Below are positions 1 through 16,142 of a DNA stretch of 64,000 bases, one piece after another. The position numbers and the translations under genes are program-made. Under the pieces are notes generated by a model. The model was not told the DNA's origin. It worked only from the letters and a program-made list of their open reading frames with translations, and made no database searches. How positions within the stretch are numbered: position 1 is the first letter of the stretch; each line of letters begins with the position of its first letter. This DNA is from Didymodactylos carnosus (taxonomy: Eukaryota; Rotifera; Eurotatoria; Philodinida; Philodinidae), in contig CAJNOQ010000089.1 of NCBI GenBank assembly GCA_905250885.1, forward strand, positions 1-64,000. Reading direction: 5' to 3'.

Positions 1-1008
1 AAATGAAAAGTGATTTTTGTTTGAAAGACACCAGAAGGAATTTTTGAACGTGGGAAGTGTTGGAAAGTGAAAAGAGAAGCATTTTCACTCAAAATCATAT
101 TGTGCCATTTTCTAGCAGAAACCGTTCCTCGTCCTTTCCAATTAAAATTAGAAATTTAACACGTTAACTATTTATAAAGGGGAATTTTATACTAGTGCTA
201 CCTATTTTTATATTCTAAAAAAAATCCGTCGTATCCTATTCGTTTTATGTCTTACTTCAATAACTGACGGAGAAGTCAATCACCTCTTTTATTTTGCATT
301 CAGAATTTCTATATAAAGAAAACAGAGGAAGAAAATATCTTTCCAATATCTCTTACAAAAGTCTATGAACATCATATAGACGGACGGTGCTCAGATACTG
401 TCGCCGCCCTATGTAATAGGCTTATCCTTCCTAAGGGATTTGTACTTGCACCAAAATAAGACTGATAAATCGTCCGTCTTAAAATAAGACGGTTGTAGCC
501 GACTAATCTGGAACGGACATCGTTAAGGAAATTAAACTGTCCCTTTTAAAACATTCTTTGATTTGCCAAGTGGTATGTAGTTACAAAATACTTTTGCATG
601 ATCACACAATATAATAATAATTGACAACTTCATTATTCAACATCAGTAGTTTTGTTAGTAGCGAAAATAAATGTTCTATAAATTTAGTAATCAATATATG
701 AATGTTTAATGTTCATTTAAAACAGATATCAATTACCAAGCTCACTTATTGAGCCCATTTGCTTTTATTTATTTCAACTTATAATTTTTGGATATCTCTT
801 AGTATAGATTGAGCCCCATTGTTCTAGTTTCTCATAAAATATTTGTCTTTTGCCTACCATTATGATCAAGCATTAAAAGATATCTTTTCTAGTAATTAGG
901 AATTCCCGAACAATCTAGTATAATTGAAAATTCAATGTTTTTTCTACTCACGAATATCAGTCTACTTGGAAAGACTATTAAATTAACTTTCTTTTTCTAG
1001 AACTAGAA

Positions 1009-1070
1009 TAGCTAAATGGTTAGTGATGATGGTGATACAGCTATTTATTTGAAAGGTTACACTCGAATCC
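1009..1070 (+). other. Degenerate tRNA-like A-box/B-box pair (possible SINE head or tRNA relic)
   Basis: TAGCTAAATGG at 1009-1019 nearly fits the Pol III A box and ACTCGAATCC at 1061-1070 partly fits the B box, at about the spacing of a tRNA. I could not fold a convincing cloverleaf, so this is at best a relic or a SINE head. Confidence 0.2.
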
Positions 1071-2299
1071 AGGAGCAAGAAAGGAAAAGAACAGCCATCT
1101 GGATAGAATGCTTCATACAGAAGGTCACAATAGACGTTGTTTTACAAACACAATATTAGAACAGCATATACTACTCTCAAACAAAAGCTAATACATATAA
1201 ACAATGAAAACTATTATGGTTCTGTTTATATGTACGATATAATTCTTCTGTTTCTCAACTGCATCTTTCTAGGACACTGATAATAATGTTTGTGTAAAAA
1301 TATGTTAACGTTCGAGAAAAACTGTAAGGTACTTACCTACTAAACAGTAATCAATTTCTAATTTCTTGTGAATTGCTATATGCTTAGCATCTTTAAATAA
1401 TCTATTGAATTGTGTATAACTGTTAAGTTAACATCAAGGCTTTGACTTGTGAATGAAAAATTGATCATGATTTTTTGCATTTTTACCCAACGACAGTTTT
1501 AATGGAAAACATTATTGATTCTAGTATACTTTCAATTTTCATGATAAACTAATTTTTATCAACTTCAGACTCCAACTTTTCTGGTAAACACTAATTATTA
1601 AAAGGATTTTGACAAACAAATGCAAAATATGACAATTAATTTCAATATGACTAAAGAACTTTTCGGTACAGTTATCTAACGGTTTTTTGCATAGTGCACA
1701 TACTCTTTGGTTTTGAACTATTCGTACAAAGCTCTTATATTACTATTACTTACTATTACTATAAAATAGTGAGCATTTTCTTTTACCTCATTCATTTTTA
1801 TAGCATATGTCACAATTGTAACCGTTTACTTTTATATTTAATGTACTTAGATTAATGTTCAAATTACTCAATAATTTGTCGGTAATTATTGTTTTAGATA
1901 ATACATAAAAATTAGTTTGTGAAAAAACGAAGAATAGTACAATAACCGACATTATTGTCTAATTTATGTTGAAAGGATACTTTTCTTGATGAATGAGTTC
2001 TATTGTCAGGCTATAATGGAGCAAATAAACGTTTAAGCTCAGCTGATATGGAATAAGTTGATGAAAACTGAATCTAAGACAACGTAACTGATAAAATAAA
2101 AGATTGATGTAAATAAATTCATCATCGATGATGAATGAATTTATCAGATCTGGTAATTTTGATTGTATTATCTAATGAAAAACAAAGAATCATTAATAAA
2201 CTGTTAGATTATGAGAGTTTTGTATGCTGCACAAACAATATTTATAGCTGCATTTGTATACCGCAAGCATCGATAAACTAGGTATCTTTTAGACAGTTA

Positions 2300-2928
2300 C
2301 TCTAGTCCAACATCTTGTCCAAGATCTTACGTTAAAATATAGCACTAGATCTTAAAAAAATGGATACAAAATCTCGAGACTTCTTTTGTATCCAAGATCC
2401 TGCGCAAGATCTTGGGTATAACTAAGTTTTACATTTTAGAAACCGTCATATTTCGAAAATAAAGTTTTCCTTTGCATTTTTTTAAAAAGTACAGCTAACA
2501 AAAAATGTTCACCGTTCAGTGGTGAACATTTCGTCCGCTAGGATGAACGTTTCTCGATGCTTTCCTCAAGCAGGTTTGACTCTGTCCTTGACGAAAACCA
2601 AGTAATACCAGACACAAAATAGAGTCTTCATATTTAGGATGACATCGGCAAAACAAAACGGTGAATCGTAATCAATGGTTGCTCAAAGACCTTTGGTACA
2701 AGATGTTCAAATTTTTCTATATCAAAGATCTCAACCGTGATCTTGAGTGGAAGCCATTTTACAGTCAAGATCTTGGATACAAGATAATTTTTAGGATTTT
2801 ATACCCAGGTTGATGCGCACGAAATTTGATACAGAAATATTTTGACATCTTTTACCAAAGATCTTGTGAAGATCTCTTCAAGAAAATCTAAGATGTCAAG
2901 GTCTTTGTTCCAAGATGTTCGACTAGAG
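2300..2928. mobile_element. Small TIR element (MITE) rich in CAAGATCTTG palindromes
   Basis: The ends are inverted: CTCTAGTCCAACATCTTG at the left, matched in reverse by the right end closing in GACTAGAG, and both ends are flanked by TA, as for Tc1/mariner-type insertion. The interior repeats variants of CAAGATCTTG many times (for example near 2316, 2394, 2411, 2768, 2862). It has no coding capacity. Length about 629 bases. The family is unknown; the TA target site is the only clue. Confidence 0.6.
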
Positions 2929-3604
2929 TATTGTTATAAGCAGTGTGGTTTGCATAAACCACAGAGGTGAAGTTTTTTCATAAATTTGTTACGTAACGTC
3001 CCATATTATAATCCGTGTATATTAAAGCTACTGTTAAAAGCACAGTTTCAACTCACGTCTCGCAAAAATGCTCTGCTACTGCTGTAGTACAACGGGGAAC
3101 TGCAACATTAAAATACATTGACAGTGGCACTAAATGTCTCTGTGACAGGTTGCCAGATTAAATACCAGTGTGTATTGAAAGAAAAGAAACATTTTTATTT
3201 AAGGAAATTTTTTTAAATCCATATTAATCTATATTTAGTAGAGAGTATTCTGAATTTCAAATGAGGAACCGAAGTCTGTAATGGCTGCCAAAAAATGGAC
3301 GTATATGAATCTACCCAAATTATTACTTTTTATTGTTTGATTGTTTGAGCTGAAAGTTTTTTACAGCTGTTATTTTTGTTCTTTTCTTTTATTTCTGATC
3401 TTTCGTTTTTCGCTATTTGGTGTTTTATGATCAGCTGAAAACAACAAGAAAATGTGTGGTTGTACATATGTCAGATAAGACTGAGTGCCATTAATTATTT
3501 CAAAACTTAATGGGTTATAACTTATAGCTGAAACTAACTATGGTAATATCTGCAATAGACTAGACTGAGCAGAGATAGTATATTCTTCTTATTTTAAGAT
3601 CGCA

Positions 3605-6659
<3,055 letters not shown>

Positions 6660-8886
6660 CTTAATCAAACTAATTTTTTGTTTTTATATTATTATTTGCG
6701 ATCGTCTTCTTTTGTATCATATAATCTCATCCTCTTTTATGTTTTTGATATATATCTTAATCATTCAGTGCATTTTCTTCTATCTTTCTAATTTTCTTTT
6801 CAAACAAGTACACGGTTTATCGGCCTGTATTTGTTATTCATTTTTCTTCTTTTTTCTCGTTTTGTACTACACAACTCGGCTTGTTTACTTTTCCGCATCT
6901 CTCAGGATGTAATGTGTTTTCTCAGGAGAGAAAGGCTAACTTTCAGACATTTCTTTGTCAGAAAAAAATCAGAAGAGGATAAAAACATAGGAGTATGTAG
7001 ATTTAGTTGTTTTTGTCTGTGTATAAATCTTTCTATATGTTTTATTTTACATCTGTCTATTATTCTATCTTGTACTCTAAATTTTTTGTTTTTTTTTGTT
7101 ACACTCAGGTGCTTGAAGTAACATCGGACTAAGTCATACCGGTTTTGCTTACTCTTTTTTTCGCTCAAACACAATTTATTGTATACATGTCTTCTGTCAG
7201 ATTCTTTTAGCCTTTATTTGCATGAATGTGTATGTGTGGGTGTGTGTAGTTCTTTTTTTTAAAATTCTTATATAATAAGATTGAGAGACAGATTAATCTC
7301 ATTTACCAGATAATGGTTTCTTTTTATATGTTTTTACTGAATTGATTTCGTACAGCAATGTTTGCTGCTATCTCAATGTTATTTTTTGTAACTATGATAA
7401 CTGGAAAAGGGAAGTAATGTTTTTGTTCTAATCAGATATAGTACGCAAAGCCAAAAAATAAATACAAACAATAGACATTGCAATGTCCTGCCGCGCGGGA
7501 TCATCTGTCTCCCTAAAAACTTATATTTCTTTTTTATTTTATGACAATATTGTCAGATTTCTTGTTGTCTATGTAAATTCTTTTCTTTTTTTTTCGTCGT
7601 CGTATCATGTTTGTGTGTTGTCAGATAAAACTTTTATGTTTTGTTTGGTTTTTCTTCCTATGTATAAAATGCAATAAATGATACTAGAGTAGTTGCAGTG
7701 GAAATATAAAAAAAAAAACTTTATGTTTTTAAATAATTCATTGGATAATATTCCTTACTTTCATTTGCTCAATTCTTCCACTAATAGGAGAGTTGTAGTT
7801 CCTCCTTTTCTCTTTCTCTCTCTATCTATTTATTCGTCTTGAAATTATTGTTATTTTTTTTGTCTATAATGACTGTAGTAACATGCTTAAGGATTCAAGT
7901 AACTGATGTCTTTGTGGTTTGTTTTCTTCCCTTCTCTTTTTTTTTCTTTTTTGTTTGATGCAACCTTCACATTGCTTTTTCCTATTGAACGTGCGCGCAT
8001 TTCTTCAATGTACATAGAAAACAATAAAGCTTAGATTTGTTGATATTTGATTATTCATAGATAACACATATGTAACCTTTTTGTTTGTTTGTTTTCTTTC
8101 TGATGATACAGGACAAAAATAAAAGTGGAAAAAATAATCAACTTAAATTATCCTGATCTTTTTATTTCTGTTATATTTAGGTACACCGTTTTTATGCCGG
8201 TTTATTGTGAGAAGAAAAAGTGTATGGAAAAAACAGACTTTTTAAACAAAAATTAATAATTTTTGTCGGCATTCATAGTCAAATTAAATGTCACAGTTTT
8301 AATAAGCCACAATACTGGATTTGTCTTGAAAAGATTTCATATTGGGTACGATGAGTAAATTTTTCTTTTGCTGTTTTAGGTAATAGTTTGCATAGAAGCT
8401 TTGGATGGGCGCGTTAACCTGAATAAAAAGAAGTATACTTAGAATCAAAATCTCATAGAGCTAAGCTTTTTAACACGTAAGCATAGAAAATTATTATCTG
8501 TATATAACTGTGCATGATAAAAGCAAAATACCAGGTGTAAAAATAAGTTTGAAATATTTTTTTGCAAACATTTATATTTATGGCGAAATAAGATAATTAT
8601 TAGTAAGCAATCAGATGAAACTGCATAAAGCTATTAATTTAAGAGTAAAATCACATTCGCATGGAATAGTCGTAAGATGACTGTACTCTTCCGAGATTGA
8701 TGTGTGAAACAGAAATATGATCAATTTTCTTACGCATATCGCAAGATTTGACTGCAGTTTGCAATCAACATGAATCCAGTGTCCAAATACTACAGTTATT
8801 GCGCGCATGATTATGAGCTTTAATCATTTCTCTTACACATATTATGCATTTTTTAGTTAATGCCAAAGCGTAGGTATGTAATATGT
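6660..8886. other. NLK 3' flank and intergenic spacer
   Basis: T-rich sequence with no protein-like frame. Several AATAAA polyadenylation signals lie here (near 7456, 7672, 8023 and 8116), so much of the region up to about 8150 may be the NLK 3' UTR. The open frames seen here are poly-Phe/Leu translations of T-rich sequence. Confidence 0.55.
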
Positions 8887-10105
8887 TTACGGTTTTTTCC
8901 GGTGCTGTGAAAAACGTGTTTGTGGATGTTTCATAGCCTGAAAAATATAACAAATATTTAATATGTAAACCACACATTTATTATTAGGTGATACCAAAAC
9001 TGGTAGTTTTATTATATTCGAATCGAAGAGAAACAAAAGTTATTAAGGCTATTTGTTTAAGACTAACCAAAATTGTATTCACATCGGAAATTAATCTTTT
9101 ACTCTCAGGCTTTTTGAGTAACGCTAATGGTTCATGTTGAAGCATTGATCTGAAAACAAATTGAAAAAAATGGTTGATATCGTTTTGATTCAGACTACTC
9201 AAGTTTTTTTGAAGATACGACGACATTTCAGTGAAAAGACTCACGATAATGAATCTTCAAAGTTAATAACAGAATCAGATGGTTTCTCATGTAAAACTTG
9301 TTTCACACTAACATTTGAATTCTAAAATGAAAATGATCTAAACATGACTGAATTTTTGAAGAAAAAGAAACTTACAACAAGAGAACTATTTACTCGAACG
9401 CAAGCGTTCCCAGTAGGATCGAAACGACTTTCTCTTAAACTTTTTCTGAGATAAGCATCGCTGAAGAAAGCAAATCATTTTAAAATAATCATGAATTTTT
9501 ATCAAACTATTGAGCACATACATATCTTTCTTTAGATGTGCAACAAAATCTTGATATTTGTGTTCTTCTCTCTGTTTTGGGTCCATAGGTTTTCGTTGTG
9601 TAGGTTTTCTTTTAGGTAAAGGATATAACGGCGGTTTATGACTTGGAAGAACGTTAGAATTATACTCCCAACGGGTTGTAACTTTTGGCAAAACAGCAGA
9701 CCAAACTGGTGGACTTGAATTCGGATTTATCCATCTTGGTGGTACTGAAAAAACGATTGCTATAAAGCGAAGTAGGAGATGAAACAAAATATTTACCATA
9801 TCCGTTCGTTCTTCCGATCCATCGTCGAGGAGGAGGAGGAGGGCTGCCTGAATGTTTTGCCGATTTGACAGGTGATTGCCTTTTTGATCTTGAAGATTTT
9901 TTTCTCAAAACTTTGCCATCAACCATCCTGTGACAAGAAATTCATTACGATCATTGATGAAAATCCATTAGAAAAATGTTTCTTACTCTGAATTTTTTTC
10001 TTTCGTATCATCGTCTTCGATTTTTATATGTTCATCTTCATTAAATCTTGGAATTGACGAAATGGTTGACTCGATGTTAGTTTCGGATATATTTGAACTT
10101 GGCAT
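8887..10105 (-). CDS. Unrecognised 255-residue protein, 7 exons
   Basis: Exons (transcript order): 10105-9987, 9927-9797, 9744-9522, 9460-9376, 9321-9245, 9149-9068, 8937-8887; 768 bases, no internal stop, all introns GT-AG. I do not recognise the family. The N-terminal 40 residues are acidic and Ser-rich. A very basic stretch with a run of five prolines follows (about 41-80), then a Trp/Pro-rich segment (PPRWINPNSSPPVW, then a WEYN motif), a charged helix-like segment (KQREEHKYQDFVAHLKKDID), and a short basic tail ending in RKKP. No signal peptide or membrane segment is seen. The composition and conserved-looking Trp/Pro motifs recall small microtubule- or cilium-associated proteins, but that is only an impression. 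The start ATG opens the first exon, and consistent phase through six introns argues for a real gene. Confidence 0.75.
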
Positions 10106-12546
10106 TCAACTTAAAAATATGATGTGATTTTGAAAAAATAGTGTAATCGAATCATTCACAGTGTAATGATAAAATCTCTCTTCATTCATCAATAGACAAA
10201 TACTATATGATTAAATTTAGTAGATAAAATCCTTCAATCTATCTGAGTCATTTTTAATGTTAGTATTTATTTCAAATCTTATTCCGAGGTTTACCATCGC
10301 ACCAGATGTTACCATAGTTTTTCCTTCATAATAGAACTGCTTCTTTCTCTTTTAATTTTTTGTATAATATTGTCTAGGCTTCTTTTTGATTAAGTTTATC
10401 AAAAAAGACGTCCAAAAAGAGACTAGTTCTCTACTTCTGTACTAATTAACCGTGTATAAAATATTTTAAAAATTAACTCTGAAACTATGTTTCACTTGAG
10501 ACTAGTATTTAATGTCGTTTTTACAAAACTTACTTGATTAATGTCTCTTAAATTTAAAAAATTAAAACTGAGTGACTGTAAGACAAAATTATTTGTATAT
10601 TAACGACTTTAGTCAGTTATCCAATTACAATTGTTTGGCAATGAATATGACAATTCAAAATCTTTTTATCTTTACATCACTTGTCAAAAAAGTTTACTTC
10701 TGTTCGACAAGTACTCATTTAACATACTTACATACGTTTTCTTTGTCTCATAAATAAATACAGATATTTTCTTTCTATATACTTATAAAAATTCCATTAA
10801 AACACTCGTCTGATAATTTAAATCTTTTAGGTGATTGTTTTTTTCATTTTATGCTGCTGTAAAAAGATAATGTGGGTGGATTAAAAGTGTACAGTTACAA
10901 AATGTAATTTTAATTCATGATGAAATGTTTGAAAGTTATACGCCGAATGTCGGATCCGTTGCAAACCAAGCATATCACGTAACGACCAAAAACTGAGCAC
11001 TTGTCAACGGTAAAAAAATTAAATCAAAAAAAGAAAGAAAACAATATTTTAGCTTGACAAAATGAGAAACTTTTTTCTTTGTGACACCACAAGAGAAGTC
11101 TAAGTTCTATTATTAGCAACGGAGCCGTGGCGATAGGGTGTGTGTGTGTAAGGGAGTGTACGCCTTTCTCCCTGCTTTTTGGATTTATTACTTTCTTCCA
11201 AAAACTGTTCCCCCTCCCTTGATTTTTTCTTTCGCCACGGCCCTGATTAACAATGAGAAATGAGACAGGGCAAACGGAAGTGCGTGATTGAACAGAAACA
11301 AATATCACAACTAGAAGAGCGAATTAAAACTAAAGAGTGAACAAAAATAACAAACAATATACATTTCGCATCTTTTCGAGCATATAACGTATGCGTCATA
11401 ATGAATGAGTCTTTTAGTATTTTTGTATAACTTTAAAAAGTTGTTCTTCTGATTTTATTCATTTTATAAACAGATAAAGCATGAATTTTTTTCTATAAAA
11501 GATCTATCGACTATTCTATTACAAAATGCAGAGGTGAATAGCTACGCGAAAAACGTTGCGATATTTCAGTCTAATCTTGTTTTAATAGATGTTCTTTTAC
11601 TAATAACAAATCAAAAATCGATTCGATAGTTGAGATGTTTTTAAACATCACACGTGTGTCGAGTGATTTAACATATTTCAATAAGTGATGTTGAACAGTC
11701 TCTTCTCGACACTTTCTTAAAATTCAATTTTTATAATAAATCCGTTTCAAGAACGAAGTTACTGTAAAGTACATAAATGTTGCTCGGAATATTATAAACA
11801 TGAAAAAATAGATGTGTATTTAGAATGAATAAGAAGTTTTTTTTTGTTTTTTTTATAGTTGATTTTTTCAGACATGCTGTATTGGAATTATTCACCAGCA
11901 AAAAATTTGTCTATTTATTGTCACTAGTATAATGTCAACATTAGAGAAACTTGAAAGAAAAATAAATGAACTATTGCTGCAGACGAAATTAAGTAAACAC
12001 TAGTGGATCCAGGAAATTTTCTAGGTAGATGTAGTACGGAAAAAAAGACGGTTAAGATTATTAAACTAAATGACAGTCTATTTCACGTATCATCGTCGTT
12101 GCCTGCTGTACATAAAATGTTTATCGTAAAAAGAATTACCATCTTCCGAACGTTGAAATGCGGAAAAAAATCCAAAAAAATCGGAAAGTGTTTCTTTTTG
12201 CTTACACACACATTTGTATAAAGGAAGAAAACTATTAGCTGCAATAATGAATGCATTTTCAAGTCAGCAGATTCAGGAACGGTGGTGATTTACTTTATAG
12301 ATGCACTAATAGAAAATAAAGTTTATCAATCAAGAAAGAAAAATAAAAAAGATGAAAAAAGCCTAAGTGGGAAAGCGAGGAAAAAAGTTAAGAAAGTGGA
12401 AAAGGTGGTAATCCTGATCGTAAAAGCGCTTTATATAAAAAGTTGCAATGTTGAAGAACGGTAACGATGAGTTTGTCATTATATAGCACATATTTTATTT
12501 GTCTAATTGGCTTTATCGGCAAAATTTGAGTTATCTGAACACACTG
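10106..12546. other. Intergenic, no gene seen
   Basis: AT-rich spacer upstream of the divergently lying 8887-10105 gene. Short open frames lack coding character and splice context. Nothing else supportable was found. Confidence 0.5.
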
Positions 12547-13414
12547 GTCAAGCCAAACGGTTAAATGAGCACAAATGTAACCGGCTTAAAATTTCTGGAC
12601 TGGTACCGGTCTCAATATTGTCGACTAGACCGAACCGGCCAGTTCAGATCTTTTTTCTCGACTGGATCGAAACCAGTTACAACTATGTAAATGAGATGAT
12701 ATCTGATAGTATCAACAATGTACGCATATTGAAAACTAGAAAAAAAGTAAAACTTACGTATAAGTTGGACGTTGACCGACACCATAGATTTTTGTTCTAG
12801 CAAAAAAATGAAAAAAAGATCTGAATGTTCAAGTGAACTTGTTGAGGACTAACATGTGTTACTCATCTTTCTACTGGCAGATTGTTCATTTATATTTCAT
12901 GTACATGAAATATAAATGAAATATAGGCAGACAGATTGATGTAAGGGTTCGCTGAGCTTATCTATAGAAGTGTTAACCGGATATTTCTTAATTTCAATGT
13001 ACGAACGTAGCAGGGAAAGTTTGAATCTCTTTCTACCTAATCCAAAGGTTTATTCTAGCCTGACTGTAAGTTTTGTAAAAAAAAGTGGAAACTTCTGTTT
13101 TTCAAACCGTTCTCAAGGTTCGGTGTGAAAAGAGAAATTCGGGTTTTAGCATGATAGCCACCAAGATATATCTGTTTGCGATTAAAATTTGGTGTATTAA
13201 AACGCGAGCGGTTATCCATTTTTGGTAAGAAGCCGAAGTTCTCCACCAAAATCAAACTCCACTGAGCTCGCTTGAACTTCTATCATAATCGTATAAGTAT
13301 TTTTATTAATCTTTGCAAACTTCCTTTTTTGGTCTCATGCACTATCCCAAAACGGTACCGGTCCAAAAATTATAGACCGGTTACATCTATGCTCATCTAA
13401 TCGTTTGACTTGAC
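12547..13414. mobile_element. Inverted-repeat element with ACCGGT-rich termini
   Basis: About 65-70 bases at 12547-12612 recur in reverse complement at about 13350-13414. They share the order GTCAAG, AAACGGTTA, TGAGCA, TGTAACCGG and the closing GGTACCGGT with scattered mismatches. The interior (about 730 bases) has no transposase frame, so it looks like a non-autonomous DNA element. No target duplication could be fixed. Confidence 0.55.
12885..12920. repeat. Perfect 36-base palindrome
   Basis: TTCATTTATATTTCAT is followed by GTAC and then its exact reverse complement, so all 36 bases are self-complementary with no spacer, centred at 12902/12903. It lies inside the 12547-13414 element. Confidence 0.9.
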
Positions 13415-13470
13415 AACAGAAGATTTTATCAAACTTACCTGTCTCTAGTTAACATAATTAATTTTAAATT

Positions 13471-14220
13471 TAATTTAGACCATAAAATATATCCAAATTC
13501 ATATCCCGTGTGCTGTGAAGCCAATCTGAAAGCTTATTCACTGAGATAATGAGCTAATTTTTACATATGTGATAGAGTTTAGGATGCAAGCTGTGTTACA
13601 GTAAAGGCGAAATAATGCCTTAGAAAAACCTTAGTGCCACATGCTGATACTATAACAATAATACGTTTTTGTCGTGGGTGTTTAGTATCTTGTCTCTCGA
13701 TACGGCATCAATGAAATAAAATATACCTTTACAAAACCGATACAAAACTCTGCTAAACAGTTTCAGTTTTCTTAGACTATCAAGCAATTAGGGTACTTTG
13801 AGTAAACAGAGATACTGTTTGAAATTTCGTCGTTTTTTGCTACTTCTTAGCCGTTTTTGATCGAAAAAATTTTTTTGAAAATCTCCGACCAATTTTGAGC
13901 CAGATCCAAAATGCGGAGAGCTCCAACAGAGTGCCTCTAATTATTTCAATTGGGGTAAATAGAGCGAAATTGTCTTTTTTTCGATTTTTATCCATTGAGG
14001 GAAATAGAGACACTCCATTAAAATACACGGAATTCTCAGAAGTAAACCTCTGCCACCTCCCAGAAGCAAATTCTGATATTATACTGAACGATAAAGTTGA
14101 CTAGAATCCTAAACTCTATGGCATATGTAAAAATAAGCTCATTATCTCAGTGGATAAGCTTTCAGATTGGCTTCACAGCACACGGGATATGAATTTGGAT
14201 ATATTTTATGAGCTAAATTA
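13471..14220. mobile_element. TIR element of about 750 bases, non-autonomous
   Basis: The left 110-115 bases (13471-13584) match the right end (14105-14220) in reverse complement, from the outer TAATTTAG/CTAAATTA tips to an inner block near ATCCTAAACTCTAT. The shared blocks include GGCTTCACAGCACACGGGAT. No transposase frame lies inside. It abuts the preceding element. Confidence 0.7.
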
Positions 14221-15244
14221 AGTCTTGAGTACGTCTAGTAAAATTTTTAACTCGATCGGATGATATTTAAGGGCGATCGTAATGTGACACAATGAAGCCC
14301 GGTAGTAAAAAAATAGTTTTTGAGGAAAAACGCATTTTGTCCACAAGTCACTTTTTTCCGGGGATTTGCCACGATGCTTATACCTCCACAAAAACTGATC
14401 CGAAGATTCGGAAAAACGTCTCATTGCGAAGAAAATACTTTCTCCTATCAGACTATGTGTAAGAAAAATTTTGAATCTATGGAAAAGGAGAGAAAAGTTT
14501 ATGAAGCTGAAAAATGAAGTTTTTTAGGCTTTGAAGGAAAAACTTCAAAAATGCATAACTTTTGAAAAAAGATTGTGGAGTGCTGGGAGTCGTCTCATTT
14601 TTTAGCCCACACTTTCTTCTACATTAGTCTATGCTCAACTCAAAATCCGAAATTTTTTCAAAAAAGAAGGGAATACCCTTAAGAACAATATGATTTCACG
14701 TTGTCATCAGCGTTTTGTGCCTAGCGTATCCTAACCCGTGATGAACTAAACCTTGTTATTATATTATTTTGTCGTGTTTTTCCAGTACAGTATACAGTCG
14801 ATAGAGATAAGACGGTGGGAGCAAATTACTACAATCAACACAAAAAGCGACGCAAATTACGTTGATTCCAGCTTGCTTTCAGCATTTGCTTCTAGCTTAT
14901 TTTAACCTGTACAGTCAGGATTTTCTTCGATTAGCGCACCTAGAGTAGTTGAGACTTAGTACTAACAATAAAATTAGATTACAACTGCATTGCGCACAAG
15001 TTGCGATGTCGACAGACTCTGTCTCTGACTGAACCTACCGCTCCAAGCAGATCCTACTAGTAGGCTGTGAGGATTGCATTTCTGCTTTGCTTTACTCGGT
15101 ATATATATGTTTATATATATTGAGTAAATGAAATCAATACAGATATATTTATTTGACATTTCGTCTCAAGAACAAATGGCGCCGGACAATGAACTTTTAT
15201 AAATACACGAAAAGTTTCTAAGTCCAAAAAACATTTTACTTCTA

Positions 15245-16142
15245 CAGGGTGTCCCAAAAGTCCGGCTGGAAAAAAAATCTTAATAACTCCGCCATTTCTT
15301 AACCAAACTTCAAGGTCGTCTTTTTGTTTGATAGAGAAACGTTCCAAGTTTTATTTCATACGATTGGAATTTTTTGTGTAAAAAAGAATCAGTACGGAAA
15401 AATAATAAAACTTACAACATATGTTTTCTGTTTAACTACTTATAATAGTGCGTAAAGATTGTTGAGTTGATCATAATTAAATGGAATGTCTGTCAGAGTC
15501 GCATTATGTCTCATTTTGTAGAACTCAGGTTGCTCTACAATCCCACATATTCAAATGTTTTGTCCAGCTTAAAGTTTTGCCACAAGAAGTTAATTTCTCC
15601 ATATTAGCATGATCTAGGGATTGCGACTTCTGCAATAGCCTGATACAACCTTTTACAGGCTTTCAAACTATTCCAGTTTATAAGGCTACCTTCTTTCTAT
15701 AGAATTCCATCAGTAGTTTTCCCTTTTATTAGTTAATTTTATCTGAAAAATGTTTTTATTACTTTTTTGCACTTTTCCAGATGCTAGTATGAAATAGCAA
15801 TGGCTGAAGAAATCTACACCAACCGGTCATTTTTAAACAAAAGCAAATCCTTATTTCATTATATGAAAGCCGTCATCATCTACTTTATTTTAATATTAAA
15901 AATTATTTATGTTCTTTTCAAAACGTTTTGCAGCACATAATTTATTAAAAACGAGTCCTAAAATATCTGAATTTTACTATAATAAATCCAAACATCTTTT
16001 CAAATATTAACAAGAGTTTTCAATCGTACGAAATAAAACTTGGAACATTTCTCTATCAAACAAAAACACAACCTTGAAGTTTGGCTAAGAAATGGCCGAG
16101 TTATTAAAAAAAATTTTCTCGCCGGACTTTTGGGACACCCTG
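15245..16142. mobile_element. Mariner-like MITE inserted in the foldback block
   Basis: The 898-base element begins CAGGGTGTCCCAAAAGTCC and ends in its reverse complement. Terminal inverted repeats extend about 110 bases with mismatches. Comparison with the uninterrupted copy of the host repeat near 17515 places the insertion after TA; the right flank reads TG, a decayed TA duplication. TA target and GGGTGTCCC-type ends suggest a Tc1/mariner relative. No transposase frame is present. It is younger than the repeat it interrupts. Confidence 0.75.

Larger units (their letters stand above)
1..3604. other. Gene-free 5' flank of the NLK gene
   Basis: No open frame with coding character or usable splice chain was found on either strand. 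The stretch is AT-rich and holds one inverted-repeat element (2300-2928) and a weak tRNA-like box pair near 1009-1070. The last few hundred bases before 3605 should contain the promoter and 5' UTR of the kinase gene, but no clear core promoter motif can be named. Confidence 0.6.

Noticed and set aside
378-480. Inverted AGACGGACG / CGTCCGTCT pair about 90 bases apart
   Set aside because: The match is only about 9-10 bases, too short to call an element without other copies.
7228-7249. TGTGTGGGTGTGTG resembling a rotifer telomere repeat
   Set aside because: A single short run within T/G-rich UTR sequence, not an array.
11024-11308. 94-residue minus-strand frame with a GRGERKNQGRGN stretch
   Set aside because: No splice signals, no homology I recognise, and simple-repeat derived (TGTG run).
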